Notes: a model not told the origin generated them from the letters alone. Shown: positions 23,283 to 32,225, counted from the first letter of the stretch. The stretch: DNA of 64,000 nucleotides from JACVRW01 sp963825345 (GCA_963825345.1 CAWGSQ010000012.1:744001-808000); one strand, 5' to 3'. Made by a program: numbers and translations.

Positions 23283-24749
23283 ATGAACACGACAGACTCT
23301 CGGTGGATCGCCCTGATCATCCTCTGCACCGGGATGCTCATGATCATCCTCGACTCGGCGATCGTGAACGTCGCGCTCCCGCCGATCCAGAGCGACCTCG
23401 GCTTCTCGCAGGCCGATCTCACCTGGGTCGTGAACGCGTACCTGATTCCGTTCGGCGGCCTGCTGCTGCTTGCCGGCCGTCTCGGCGACCTGATCGGCCG
23501 GCGTACGATCTTCCTCGTCGGCTTGGCCGTGTTCACCGTGGCGTCGCTCGTCTGCGGGCTGGCTCAGAGCCAGGAGGTCCTCGTCGGCGCACGCCTCGTG
23601 CAGGGTGCGGGCGGCGCGCTCACCTCCAGCGTCATCCTCGGAATCATCGTCACGATGTTCCGCGAGCCGCGCGAGCAGGCCAAGGCGATCGGCGTGTTCT
23701 CCTTCGTCGCCTCGGCCGGAGCCTCGATCGGGCTGCTCGCGGGCGGTGTGCTCACACAGGCCCTCGACTGGCACTGGATCTTCTACGTGAACGTGCCGAT
23801 CGGTGTGGCGACCGCGCTTCTGGCGCTCCGCTACGTGGAGCGGGACGAGGGAATCGGCCTCAGGGCCGGCGCGGACGTGGCGGGCGGAGCGCTGGTCACA
23901 GCCGCGCTGATGCTGGGCGTCTACACGATCCTTGAGACCTCCAAGTACGGATGGGGCTCCGCGCGCACGCTTGGTCTGGGCGCCCTCGCGCTCGCGCTGC
24001 TCGCGGCATTCATCGCGCGGGAGTCGCGCACGGCGACCCCGCTCGTGCCGCTGCACATATTCCGGTCGCGCCAGATCTCGGGCGCAAATGCCGTGCAGGT
24101 GCTGACCGTGGCCGGTCTGTTCGCGATGTTCTTCCTGGGCGTCCTCTACCTCCAGCGCGTGCTGGGGTACGACGCGCTCGAGACGGGACTGGCGTTCCTG
24201 CCGGTGAGCACGCTGATCGGGATCCTCTCGCTTGGGTTCTCGGCGAGGCTCAGCGAGCGCTACGGGACCACTGCCGTGCTACTCCCCGGGCTCGCGCTGA
24301 TCGTCGTCGGGCTGCTTCTCTTCGCGCGAGCACCCGTCGACGGCAGCTACGTGACCGACCTGCTGCCGGCGATGATCCCGCTCGGCATCGGCGCGGGACT
24401 GTTCTTCCCCGTACTCACGACCCTCGCGATGTCCGGCGTGGAGCCGAGCGAGTCGGGCCTGGCGTCCGGGCTTATCAACACGAGCCTGCAGGTGGGCGGA
24501 GCCGTGGGGCTGGCGGTGCTGGCAACGCTCTCCGCAACGCGCACGGAGAACCTGGTCGCGGACGGTGAGTCGACCGCGTCGGCGCTCACCAGTGGCTACC
24601 ACTTCGCGTTCGTGATCGCGGCCGGCCTGGTGATCGCGGCGATTGCCGTGACCCTCACGGTCCTGCGCGGCGCCGCCACTGCGGCGGAGCAGGAGGAGAC
24701 CGTCGAGGTGGACTTCGAGGAGGCGGAGCAGCTGGCGGAAGCGGCCTAG
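23283..24749 (+). CDS. MFS drug:H+ antiporter, DHA2 (14-helix, EmrB/QacA) type
   Basis: 488 residues, ATG 23283 with AGGAGA in front. Fourteen hydrophobic segments; family motifs: LDSAIVNVALPPIQSDLGFSQADLTWVVNAYLI (motif D1/helix 1), LAGRLGDLIGRRTIFLVGLAVF (motif A) and GAGGALTSSVILGII (motif C-like region). Such pumps export lipophilic drugs or dyes using the proton gradient. The acidic tail (EQEETVEVDFEEAEQ) is cytoplasmic. Control by the divergent ArsR protein is inferred from the operator. The 3' end overlaps the convergent LtrA gene by 4 nt. Confidence 0.93.
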   Translation: MNTTDSRWIALIILCTGMLMIILDSAIVNVALPPIQSDLGFSQADLTWVVNAYLIPFGGLLLLAGRLGDLIGRRTIFLVGLAVFTVASLVCGLAQSQEVLVGARLVQGAGGALTSSVILGIIVTMFREPREQAKAIGVFSFVASAGASIGLLAGGVLTQALDWHWIFYVNVPIGVATALLALRYVERDEGIGLRAGADVAGGALVTAALMLGVYTILETSKYGWGSARTLGLGALALALLAAFIARESRTATPLVPLHIFRSRQISGANAVQVLTVAGLFAMFFLGVLYLQRVLGYDALETGLAFLPVSTLIGILSLGFSARLSERYGTTAVLLPGLALIVVGLLLFARAPVDGSYVTDLLPAMIPLGIGAGLFFPVLTTLAMSGVEPSESGLASGLINTSLQVGGAVGLAVLATLSATRTENLVADGESTASALTSGYHFAFVIAAGLVIAAIAVTLTVLRGAATAAEQEETVEVDFEEAEQLAEAA

Positions 24750-25954
24750 CGGCCTCCAACCCGCTCCAGTGGCGACGGCTCACCGCGACGCCTGCGGTGG
24801 GCCGCCGCTATCTGGTCGCCGACGATCACCGACACCAGCACGGCGAACAGGAGCGCCGACACCACGAGGGCCGGCGCGAAGGTTCCGATCGCGCCGATCG
24901 CCAGGCAGGCGATCGCTCCCGCCAGCCGGCGGCGCCCGAGCGTGCCGGACATCCGCAGGCGCAGCAGCACCAGCGCGAGCAGGTAGAGCGCGGGGCCGGA
25001 GACCACGGCCAGCAGCTCCCCGTCCGGCAGCTCGTCGGTGGGGTGGGCGATCACGAGCTCGTCGCCCACGGCGGTGAGCAGGATCCCGGCGACGATCACC
25101 ACGTGGAGGTAGGTGTAGGCGTCGCGCGCGAGGACGGTCCGGTTCGCGGCCTGCGCGAGCCGGCGCTCGGCGATCGCCGCCACGACGTTGAAGTAGAGCC
25201 ACCAGAGCGCCGCGGTCACCAGGAACGCGAGCGAGAACGCGACGATCGTGGCGGTGGTGAGCTCGTGCTCGGCGGTGGTGGCGCCCGTGATCACGATCGT
25301 CTCGCCGAGCGCGATGATGATGAACAGCTGGAAGCGCTCCGCGAAGTGCTCGGTTCCGACCTCCCACGCCTCCGGGGTGAGCCGCGACACGCCCGGTAGC
25401 CAGAAGGTCACCAGGGGCGCCCCGTAGTCCACGGCGAGCGCCGCGAGCCAGAGGATGGTCCGCGCCGAGCCTTCCGCCAGGGCGCCCGCGATCCAGAGCA
25501 CGCCCGCGGCGACGAACCAGATCAGGATGCGCCCGGCGCGGACGCGCTCGTTCGTACCCGCCTCGGCCGCGACGAACGTGAGGAACAGGTGGCGCCCCAC
25601 CTGGATGACCACGTATGCGCCGGCGAAGAGCAGCGCCTTGTCGCCGAACGCTTCCGGGATCGCGATCGCCATCAGGAGGCTCGCGAGCATCAGCCCGATC
25701 AGCAGCAGGCGGACGACGATCGATCCCGGGTCGAGCTCGTTCGTGACCCAGGTCGTGTAGTTCCACGACCACCAGACCACGAGCAACACCAGCGTCGCCT
25801 GGCCGGCGTGCGTCCAGGTGACCTCCTCGAGCAGCAGGTGAGAGACCTGCGTGATCGCGAACACGAAGACGAGGTCGTAGAAGAGCTCGAGCGTGGTGGC
25901 GTGCTGCTCGGCGCCGGCCTCGCGCCGGAGAGATGCCCTCGAACCGGATTCCAT
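24746..25954 (-). CDS. ltrA: Low temperature requirement A (LtrA)-family membrane protein
   Basis: 402 residues, ATG 25954. LtrA signature near the N-terminus: EQHATTLELFYDLVFVFAITQVSHLL, then WTHAGQATLVLLVVWWSWNYTTWVTNELDPG and, mid-protein, HFAERFQLFIIIALGETIVITGATT. Around eleven hydrophobic segments. LtrA was named in Listeria for growth at low temperature; its molecular activity is not known. It stands alone between the convergent MFS gene and a divergent NTF2-like gene. Confidence 0.9.
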   Translation of the reverse strand: MESGSRASLRREAGAEQHATTLELFYDLVFVFAITQVSHLLLEEVTWTHAGQATLVLLVVWWSWNYTTWVTNELDPGSIVVRLLLIGLMLASLLMAIAIPEAFGDKALLFAGAYVVIQVGRHLFLTFVAAEAGTNERVRAGRILIWFVAAGVLWIAGALAEGSARTILWLAALAVDYGAPLVTFWLPGVSRLTPEAWEVGTEHFAERFQLFIIIALGETIVITGATTAEHELTTATIVAFSLAFLVTAALWWLYFNVVAAIAERRLAQAANRTVLARDAYTYLHVVIVAGILLTAVGDELVIAHPTDELPDGELLAVVSGPALYLLALVLLRLRMSGTLGRRRLAGAIACLAIGAIGTFAPALVVSALLFAVLVSVIVGDQIAAAHRRRRGEPSPLERVGGR

Positions 25955-25990
25955 GCGGGCCTGAGCCTAGGCCAGGGATACTGCTCGGCG

Positions 25991-26380
25991 ATGTCAGAGC
26001 AGAACCTCGCCCTCGTGCGCCAGATATACGACGCGTGGGATCGCGACGGGTCGGCGCGCGAGTTCATCGCCGAGGACGTGGAGTACGTGAACCCGAGCTA
26101 CGCGGTCGAGCCGGGTACTCGCGTGGGGCGCAAGAGCTTCGCGGTCGTCCGCGACACCTACGAGGACTTCAAGATCCGCGTGGAGCGCTTCATCGATGTG
26201 GGCGGCGACGACATCGTCGTGTTGGCCCGCTACACGGCCTCGGGGACGGTGAGCAGGGTGCCGCTCGAGGGCGAGCACGGCTACGTCTGGACGCTGCGCG
26301 ACGGCCAGGCGGTCCGCTTCCAATGGTTCATGTCGCACGCGGAAGCGCTCGAGGCCGCCGGATTGTCGGAGTCCGCGTAA
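25991..26380 (+). CDS. NTF2/SnoaL-like protein
   Basis: 129 residues, ATG 25991. Typical actinobacterial SnoaL-like sequence: MSEQNLALVRQIYDAWDRDGSAREFIAEDVEYVNPSYAVEPGTRVGRKSFAVVRDTYEDF, then VVLARYTASGTVSRVPLEGEHGYVWTLRDGQAVRFQWFMSHAEALEAAGL. The core pattern is very close to that of the gene at 59458, suggesting paralogy. Small ligand-binding or catalytic role; no substrate known. It stands as a single gene downstream of the divergent LtrA start. Confidence 0.78.
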   Translation: MSEQNLALVRQIYDAWDRDGSAREFIAEDVEYVNPSYAVEPGTRVGRKSFAVVRDTYEDFKIRVERFIDVGGDDIVVLARYTASGTVSRVPLEGEHGYVWTLRDGQAVRFQWFMSHAEALEAAGLSESA

Positions 26381-26469
26381 GGAATCCCGCGCAGGCCGCT
26401 CTTTTCGGGTGCTGACAGAGATCCCGGTCGCGCTTCTGCCACCGGCTGCCCCCGATCGAAAGGACTCGC

Positions 26470-27105
26470 GTGGTTCATCAGGCCCCTCGCTGGAACTCAA
26501 TCGAGGATGCCCAGTCAAGCCCCGGCGCGATGGAGGCGTCCCTCGCCGCCCTGCTCGAGCTGGTCGAGGAATCGGCCCCCGAGGTGGCCGCGCACATGGA
26601 GAGAACTGCGCGGGTGGCGCGCCTGTTCGCCCTCGAGCTCGGCCTGGATGGCTCGCTGCTCGAGGTGGTGGTGCGCACCGCCCGCGTGCACGACGTCGGA
26701 AAGCTGGCCATCCCGCCCTGGGTTCTGGCAAAGCCGGGCCCACTCACCCACTACGAGCGTGCCCTGATGGAGGCGCACTCGGTGATCGGCCAGAAGATCC
26801 TCGAGCGAAAGCCCGCGCTGGCGCGGCTCGGTGCGCTGGTGCGCTCGACGCACGAGCGCTGGGACGGCAACGGCTATCCGGACCGCCTCAAGGGATCGGC
26901 CATCCCGCTTCCGTCGCGGATGGTCGCGGTCTGCGACGCGTTCGACGCGATGACGCACCCACGCGCGTACCGCGGGCCGGTCAATATGGACACCGCGCTC
27001 GAGGAGCTGTGCCGGGGCGCCGGCGCACAATTCGACCCCGGGGTCATCGAGACGTTCCTGTGCGTTTTCGACGACAGCGTTGACCGCGTTGCGGATCGGG
27101 CGTAG
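26470..27105 (+). CDS. HD-GYP domain protein (probable c-di-GMP phosphodiesterase)
   Basis: 211 residues. GTG 26470 is preferred because an AAAGGA sits about 8 nt upstream; ATG 26530 would also give the full domain. The domain starts at MERTARVARLFALELGLD; the HD pair is in VRTARVHDVGKLAIPPWVL, and the GYP signature in RSTHERWDGNGYPDRLKG. The fold then continues through SRMVAVCDAFDAMTHPRAYR. HD-GYP enzymes degrade cyclic di-GMP with a two- or three-iron centre. There is no sensor domain, so input must come from a partner. With the EAL protein at 61.8 kb it points to c-di-GMP signalling in this organism. Confidence 0.9.
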   Translation: MVHQAPRWNSIEDAQSSPGAMEASLAALLELVEESAPEVAAHMERTARVARLFALELGLDGSLLEVVVRTARVHDVGKLAIPPWVLAKPGPLTHYERALMEAHSVIGQKILERKPALARLGALVRSTHERWDGNGYPDRLKGSAIPLPSRMVAVCDAFDAMTHPRAYRGPVNMDTALEELCRGAGAQFDPGVIETFLCVFDDSVDRVADRA

Positions 27106-27122
27106 CGTGGACCGCGGTACTC

Positions 27123-28823
27123 GTGACAGGACTTGCGGTTCTCCAACGGAGAACCACCACACCCGACGGCGTACTCGTCCAGGAAGCTGCTGCGGGCAGT
27201 GGGGTCTCGTACGGCGCTTTGTACGACCGATACGCCACGCAGGTCTTCAACTATTGCTTGCGGTTGACGGGCTCGCAGGAGGACGCGAGCGACGCGACGC
27301 AGGAGGCGTTCGTGAATGTCCTGCGCCGGCTCCAGGACGACGATCGTCCGGTTCTCGAGTTCTCCTCCTACCTGTTCGCCGCCGCGCGCCATGAGAGCTA
27401 TGCCCTGATGCGGCAGCGCACTCGAACGCATCTCTCCGACAGCCCGCCGCCCGAGCGCGGCCGCGTCGCCGACCTCGACACCGACCCCGAGCGGTCCGCT
27501 CTCCTGCGCGATTCCCAGGAGGCCGTGCGAGTGGCGAATGCCAAGCTCGCGCCGCGCCATCGCGAGGTGCTTGCGCTGCGCGAGGTCGCCGGTCGCTCCT
27601 ACGAGGAGATCGGCGTGACGATGGGGCTCTCGGAGAACGCCGCCGCCCAGTTGATCTTTCGCGCGCGCGGGAAGCTCCGGGAGGCGCTGAGCGCGGGCGC
27701 CGTGGCGTCCGTTGTGGCGACCTCGGAGGAATGCGAGCGGGCGCAGCTCCTGCTGAGCATGGTTCAGGACGGCGAGGCCGTGGACGAAGTTGACCGGGAC
27801 TGGCTGGACCAGCACCTCGACGAGTGCGGCTCGTGCAAGACCGCCAACCGCTTGCTGCTCGAGATCGGCGCTTCCTACCGCTGCTGGATGCCGGTGGCCC
27901 TCCTCGCCGGAATGCGCACCGACACGCTCACGCGCGCCGGTGAGCTCGTGGGCGCCGACTGGAGCCACGTGCCGACGCCGGGAAAGAGCGCCGCCGCATC
28001 GACGGGCGCCGCCGCGGGAGGTGTCGCGGCCGTGGCGGCTGCGGTGGTCGCCGCCACCGCGATCGGCGGTCTGACTCTGATGCGCGACGACAACCCCGCC
28101 GCGCCCGTCGATCCCGTCGCCGAGCGGCCGGCGGCGAGCGCGCAGCAGTCGGCCGCCAAGAGCACGCCGGCGCGCAAGCGCGATGCGAAGCCGGCGCCCG
28201 ACGTGAAGCTCGTGGCGGCGCGAACGGCCGGCTCGCTGCCCGCGCCCGCGCTCTCGGGGTCGCCATTCGGCGCGCCGGGCGCGTTGAACGAAAGTGCCTT
28301 GCCCGGGAGCGGGAACACGCCGCCCGGGGACAACGCACCCGGCGGCAATGCACCCGGCGGCAACGGGCCCGGAGGCAACTCGCCCGGGAACAACCCGCCC
28401 GGAGGCAATGGGGGCAACCCACCCGGAGGCAACTCGCCCGGGAACAACGCACCCGGAGGCAACCCACCGCCGAACGGGGGCGGCCCCGGACAGCCGCCCG
28501 GAGACAGCCCCGGGGGCAACTCGCCGGCAGCACCCGGACCGACGACCGAGGCCCCCGTCGTACCCGGCCCGATAGGCGACACGCCAACGCCACCCGGCTC
28601 CGATCCAACCCGGCCCGTGCCACCCGCCGATCCGCCCGACGACTCCACCGATCCGCCCGACGATCCGACGGTTCCACCGACACTCCCAACAGACCCCGCT
28701 TGCAGCTTCCCCGGTCGCGGCAACGGCCCCGACGAGTGCCCACCCGGACACGTCGACGACCCGCCGGACGGCGGCCGCCCGTCCCTCATACGTCGCTTGG
28801 TGTCACGACTGGTGAGGCCGTAG
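27123..28823 (+). CDS. ECF sigma factor fused to zinc-finger anti-sigma-like region, membrane helix and Pro/Gly/Asn-rich tail
   Basis: 566 residues, GTG 27123. Sigma region 2 (~residues 28-95): YDRYATQVFNYCLRLTGSQEDASDATQEAFVNVL. Region 4 (~145-190): LAPRHREVLALREVAGRSYEEIGVTMGLSENAAAQLIFRARGKL. Residues ~220-240 carry DQHLDECGSC, the HxxxCxxC motif of ZAS anti-sigma domains. A hydrophobic Ala/Val helix (~300-322) could span the membrane. The rest is low complexity, first Pro/Ala/Lys, then PGGN-type repeats, then Asp/Pro, with two Cys near the end and a basic terminus. A sigma factor tethered by its own anti-sigma and membrane segment is inferred; the frame is intact throughout. Confidence 0.8.
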   Translation: MTGLAVLQRRTTTPDGVLVQEAAAGSGVSYGALYDRYATQVFNYCLRLTGSQEDASDATQEAFVNVLRRLQDDDRPVLEFSSYLFAAARHESYALMRQRTRTHLSDSPPPERGRVADLDTDPERSALLRDSQEAVRVANAKLAPRHREVLALREVAGRSYEEIGVTMGLSENAAAQLIFRARGKLREALSAGAVASVVATSEECERAQLLLSMVQDGEAVDEVDRDWLDQHLDECGSCKTANRLLLEIGASYRCWMPVALLAGMRTDTLTRAGELVGADWSHVPTPGKSAAASTGAAAGGVAAVAAAVVAATAIGGLTLMRDDNPAAPVDPVAERPAASAQQSAAKSTPARKRDAKPAPDVKLVAARTAGSLPAPALSGSPFGAPGALNESALPGSGNTPPGDNAPGGNAPGGNGPGGNSPGNNPPGGNGGNPPGGNSPGNNAPGGNPPPNGGGPGQPPGDSPGGNSPAAPGPTTEAPVVPGPIGDTPTPPGSDPTRPVPPADPPDDSTDPPDDPTVPPTLPTDPACSFPGRGNGPDECPPGHVDDPPDGGRPSLIRRLVSRLVRP

Positions 28824-28884
28824 TGGTTCGAGCAGGGTGACCCGGGCAGCAGCAGGGCTTTAGCCCACCGCCAGGAGGTTCACC

Positions 28885-29868
28885 GTGATCCATCGCCTTG
28901 GCTTCGCCGTGAAGGTGCTGGGCGCGGGCGGACTGCCGTCCCACGACACCCGGCGCTGGCAGTCGGGTCCACACCTGCGGCACTCGCTCGAGCGACTGCG
29001 GGCGATCCTCGACTACCTGGACGCGAACGACATCCGGATGTACCGGGTGGCGACGGCACTCGCCCCGTATGCCAGCCATCCGACGCTGACCCAGTTCCAC
29101 GGCCAGGTCGAGGACTGCGCCGAGGAGCTTGCGGCGGTGGGCCGAGTTGCGCGCGAGCGCGACATCCGCCTGTCGTCGCATCCCGGCCAGTACACGGTGC
29201 TCAACTCCACCGACCCCGAGGTCCAGGGCGCGGCCGTCGCGGAGCTGGAGGTACAGGCTGGGCTGTTCGACGCGATGGGGCTCGGTCCCGAGGCGGTGGT
29301 GGTCCTGCACGTGGGCGGCAGCGCGGGAGGGATCGCAGCCGCATGCGACCGCTTTCTCGCCGGCTACGAGCTGCTGAGCGATGCGGCGCGGCGACGACTG
29401 GTGATCGAGAACGACGACCGCTCGTTCGGCACCCAGGACGTCGTGCAGCTCGCCGAGCGGGCTGGACTGCGGGTGGTATGGGACGTCCTCCATCACCACT
29501 GCCACGACCCGGCCGGGATGAGCGACCGCGAGGCGATCGACGCGGCGCTCGGCACGTGGCCGGGCGATCTCACTCCAAAGATCCACTACTCATCCCCGCG
29601 CCTTGACGTGGAGACCCGCAAGCTCCGCCGTGGGCGCCGGCTGGAAGAGCAGATCGTGCTGCCTCAGCTGCGCGCTCACGCGGATCTCGTCGACCCGATC
29701 GGATTCGAGCGCTTCATGCTCGACGTGGCGGGCGAGCGCGACTTCGACGTGATGCTCGAGGCCAAGGCGAAGGACCTCGCGCTGCTACGTCTGCGCGACC
29801 AGCTGGCCACGAGGGGCCTGGCGGGACGCGATGGGCGCCTGATGCTTCCCACAGCCCGCACCGGGTAA
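28885..29868 (+). CDS. uvsE: UV DNA damage endonuclease UvsE/UVDE
   Basis: 327 residues, GTG 28885 (MIHRLGFAVKVLGAGGLPSHDTRRWQSGPHL). TIM-barrel landmarks of the family: IRMYRVATALAPYASHP, RLSSHPGQYTVLNS, VVVLHVGGSAGG, VIENDDRSFGTQDV, VVWDVLHHHCHDP, TPKIHYSSPR and MLEAKAKDLALLRLR. The His/Glu/Asp residues for the three-metal centre are all present. The enzyme nicks DNA 5' of UV photoproducts and starts alternative excision repair. It precedes a VOC gene by 11 nt. Fits a soil or surface organism exposed to sunlight. Confidence 0.95.
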   Translation: MIHRLGFAVKVLGAGGLPSHDTRRWQSGPHLRHSLERLRAILDYLDANDIRMYRVATALAPYASHPTLTQFHGQVEDCAEELAAVGRVARERDIRLSSHPGQYTVLNSTDPEVQGAAVAELEVQAGLFDAMGLGPEAVVVLHVGGSAGGIAAACDRFLAGYELLSDAARRRLVIENDDRSFGTQDVVQLAERAGLRVVWDVLHHHCHDPAGMSDREAIDAALGTWPGDLTPKIHYSSPRLDVETRKLRRGRRLEEQIVLPQLRAHADLVDPIGFERFMLDVAGERDFDVMLEAKAKDLALLRLRDQLATRGLAGRDGRLMLPTARTG

Positions 29869-29879
29869 CGGCGGGCACC

Positions 29880-30317
29880 GTGGGAGTGGACTCGATCGAA
29901 CCGATGCGCGGACTGACCCATGGCTTCTGTGAGCTGGCGCTCGAGGCGGCGGATCCGCGCACCCTGGCCGACTTCTACAAGGACGTGTTCGGCTGGACCG
30001 AGCTGTCGGCGCACTCGGATCGGATCTGGCTTGAATGCGGCAAGCGCTCCCGACTCGGCCTCTGGTCGAGGGGCCGGAAGGAGTTCGGGGACGAGGGCGG
30101 GCGGCACGTCCACTTCGCGCTCTCGATTCGCCGGGGCGAGCTCGACCGGTTGGTCCGAAAGCTGGCCGACCGCTGCGTGGAGCACGAGGGCCCCGTCGAG
30201 CATGAGGGCGGTGACCGGTCCGTGTACCTGGAGGACCCGGAGGGCAACGTCGTGGAGGTCTGGGACTTCTTTGAGCACGGCGAGGGCGCCCGCCACGGCG
30301 TCGACGCCCTCAGGTAA
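29880..30317 (+). CDS. VOC-family (glyoxalase/dioxygenase-like) protein
   Basis: 145 residues from GTG 29880; ATG 29904 is an alternative. One VOC unit with beta-alpha-beta-beta-beta pattern: LTHGFCELALEAADPRTLADFYKDVFGWTELS, GGRHVHFALSIRRGELDRLVRKLADRC, and VYLEDPEGNVVEVWDFF, which holds the C-terminal metal-ligand Glu. VOC proteins include glyoxalases, extradiol dioxygenases and resistance proteins; substrate unknown. It lies just after uvsE on the same strand. Confidence 0.8.
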   Translation: MGVDSIEPMRGLTHGFCELALEAADPRTLADFYKDVFGWTELSAHSDRIWLECGKRSRLGLWSRGRKEFGDEGGRHVHFALSIRRGELDRLVRKLADRCVEHEGPVEHEGGDRSVYLEDPEGNVVEVWDFFEHGEGARHGVDALR

Positions 30318-30386
30318 ACATCTCCTCCCGCTTTGGGTTTCGCCCCAGGAGCCCGGGTAGCCGCGACGGAGAAAGGAGAACTTCTT

Positions 30387-30953
30387 ATGGTCAACGACAC
30401 GCTCGCACAGAGCGCCCGCGCGGCGCACGATTGGGGTCTCGCCAGCTGGCTGGGGGGCAGCATGTACGGACAGTTCGCCCTCAACCCGGCGGTCGCGAAG
30501 ATCGACGACAAGAGAGAACGCGGCAAGGTGGTGAATGCCGCCTGGAACGGCTACAACGTGATCAACGCGGTCTCGTTGGGATCAGTGGCGATCGGCTGGT
30601 TCGCGTCGCGGCTCACCGAGACTCGCCCCGACCGCCTCACAGAGGACGAGCGTCGCCTCGCGATGGCGAAGGACGGGCTCACGGTCGCGGCCCTCGGAAC
30701 GGGAATCGCCAGCGCAGTGCAGGGCGCCCGCCTCGCCCGGCAGGAGCCGGAGGGAGCGGTCCCGATCGAGCGCGGCACGAAGCCCGCGCAGGAGACGCCT
30801 CCCGAAGCCGCGAAGGCACAACGCAGCCTGTTCGGCCTGGGCCTGATGAACATCGCGTCCGGGGTCGGCCTGGTGGTCGTGAACGCCCTGCTGGCTCAGC
30901 GCGACCACAGCCGTCCGCCGCTGCGGCGCTCGCTGTTTCGCCGCTCGAGCTAG
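30387..30953 (+). CDS. Hypothetical membrane-associated protein, 188 aa
   Basis: ATG 30387, preceded by GAAAGGAG at a good distance. Residues ~10-35 read HDWGLASWLGGSMYGQFALNP, then WNGYNVINAVSLGSVAIGWFASRL, DGLTVAALGTGIASAVQGARLAR and, near the end, FGLGLMNIASGVGLVVVNALLAQ: three or four amphipathic to hydrophobic segments. The basic Arg-rich C-terminus is cytoplasmic. Similar short membrane proteins occur in Solirubrobacterales-type genomes but I cannot name a family. Its stop overlaps the convergent catalase-like gene by 4 nt. Confidence 0.6.
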   Translation: MVNDTLAQSARAAHDWGLASWLGGSMYGQFALNPAVAKIDDKRERGKVVNAAWNGYNVINAVSLGSVAIGWFASRLTETRPDRLTEDERRLAMAKDGLTVAALGTGIASAVQGARLARQEPEGAVPIERGTKPAQETPPEAAKAQRSLFGLGLMNIASGVGLVVVNALLAQRDHSRPPLRRSLFRRSS

Positions 30954-31753
30954 GGCCCGAGACGCCGTAGCAGGGAGTCAGCCGCAGCCTGTTCGCCCGC
31001 TCGTCCCGCGCGCCCCCAGGCGCGCTGGGACAGCGGGTAGGCGATGTCTCGCAGGCGGTTGAGGGCGCCCGTCAGCTCAAGCCCACCGCCGCTGTTCCAC
31101 GGGTTGAACCGGAGGGCGTCCGCCTCGGGCGGGAGCGGCCCGCGCACGCGAAGCTCGGCCACGGGGCGGAAGCGTCCCCACATCTCCGCTACCGCGAGAT
31201 CGAAAACGAGCCCTCCCGTCGCCGCCGCGGCGGCCAACTTCTCCAGCTCGTTGCCGTCCTCTGGCCTGGGCGAATCCGCGCGCGGGACGGCACCCACGAG
31301 GAGGCTGCGCTCGCCGGCGCGGTATGGCAGCGACGAGCTGTAGGGACGCTGCTGGACATCGGCGGCCGGCACAAACAGATGGTGCACGACCGGTGCGTCC
31401 ACGGAGCTCACCATCAGGAAGTCCTGGTGGCCGCCCGCGCCGTACACGTCGAGCACCCGCACCGACATCCCGAGCAGATCTGGAAGCGGTCGCGGAAGGC
31501 CGAGCGACCTTGAGAAACGCACCCACGCGCGGTGACTGCCGGCGCTACCGAAGAGCTTTGTTCGGCCGAGGTCACCGTTCTGGCGCTCCACCACGAGTTC
31601 TGCGTCGTACACCGCTCCGTGCGGATGCACCGCCTTGCCGCGCCTGAGCGCCGCCAGCCCCGCGAGCGCCCCACCGATGCCGAAGCCCGCGGCGTCCACC
31701 GCCACGCGGCGAGCCCCGGTCAGGCCGCGGCGCGCGTTCTCACCGATCGGCAT
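30950..31753 (-). CDS. Catalase-fold-related protein
   Basis: 267 residues from ATG 31753 (MPIGENARRGLTGARRVAVD), 10 nt after the stop of the SRPBCC gene. The segment KAVHPHGAVYDAELVVERQNGDLGRTKLFGSAGSHRAWVRFSRSLGLP and LGMSVRVLDVYGAGGHQDFLMVSSVDAPVVHHLF follows the order of the catalase barrel core (HxxG, RFS, then the region leading to D/N-F). The heme-ligating Tyr region typical of true catalases was not identified, so activity is doubtful. An alternative is a catalase-like heme protein with another role. Operon with the SRPBCC and DUF1990-like genes upstream. Confidence 0.55.
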   Translation of the reverse strand: MPIGENARRGLTGARRVAVDAAGFGIGGALAGLAALRRGKAVHPHGAVYDAELVVERQNGDLGRTKLFGSAGSHRAWVRFSRSLGLPRPLPDLLGMSVRVLDVYGAGGHQDFLMVSSVDAPVVHHLFVPAADVQQRPYSSSLPYRAGERSLLVGAVPRADSPRPEDGNELEKLAAAAATGGLVFDLAVAEMWGRFRPVAELRVRGPLPPEADALRFNPWNSGGGLELTGALNRLRDIAYPLSQRAWGRAGRAGEQAAADSLLRRLGP

Positions 31754-31763
31754 GGTGGCGCGC

Positions 31764-32225
31764 TCAGCCCTCGCGCGGCACTTCGCCACGCCATGCGCCC
31801 GTTTCCTCGCCGCGCGACTCGATGAACTGCTTGAACCGCTCGAGGTCACCCTTCACGCGCCGATCGGGCACGCCGAGCGCGTCGCCGATCTTCTCCTTCA
31901 GGCCCTCGGGCACGAAGTCCATCTGCACCGCGACTCGGGTCGTGCCGTCGTCGATCTTGTGGAACGTGACGACGCCGGCATTGTCCTTGCCGTCGGTGTT
32001 GCGCCAGGCCACGCGCTCCTCTGGGTGCTGCTCGACGATCTCCGCGTCCCACTCATGGCGCTGCCCGCCGAACTCGGCGACCCAATGGAGCCGGCGATCG
32101 TCGAGCTGCTGCACCTGTTCGACTCCCTCCATGAACTGAGGAAAGGTCTCGAACTGCGTCCACTGGTTGTAGGCCGTCGCGATTGGCACGTCGACTTCGA
32201 TCGTTTGTTCGATCGTCGCGGTCAT
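31764..32225 (-). CDS. SRPBCC-family protein (polyketide cyclase/dehydrase-like)
   Basis: 153 residues, ATG 32225. The START-like fold begins MTATIEQTIEVDVPIATAYNQWTQFETFPQFMEGVEQVQQLDDRRLHWVAEFGGQRHEWDAEI, then WRNTDGKDNAGVVTFHKIDDGTTRVAVQMDFVPEG. This pattern is common in actinobacterial stress-type genes and binds hydrophobic ligands in a deep pocket; specific function unknown. It lies 29 nt after the DUF1990-like gene and 10 nt before the catalase-like gene, forming a three-gene minus-strand unit. Confidence 0.8.
   Translation of the reverse strand: MTATIEQTIEVDVPIATAYNQWTQFETFPQFMEGVEQVQQLDDRRLHWVAEFGGQRHEWDAEIVEQHPEERVAWRNTDGKDNAGVVTFHKIDDGTTRVAVQMDFVPEGLKEKIGDALGVPDRRVKGDLERFKQFIESRGEETGAWRGEVPREG

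Noticed and set aside
28300..28520. Short repeats that could suggest a CRISPR or VNTR
   Set aside because: They code for PGGN in an intact frame, so a protein repeat explains them.
30950..31753. Functional catalase
   Set aside because: Core segments resemble catalases but the proximal Tyr heme-ligand region was not identified.
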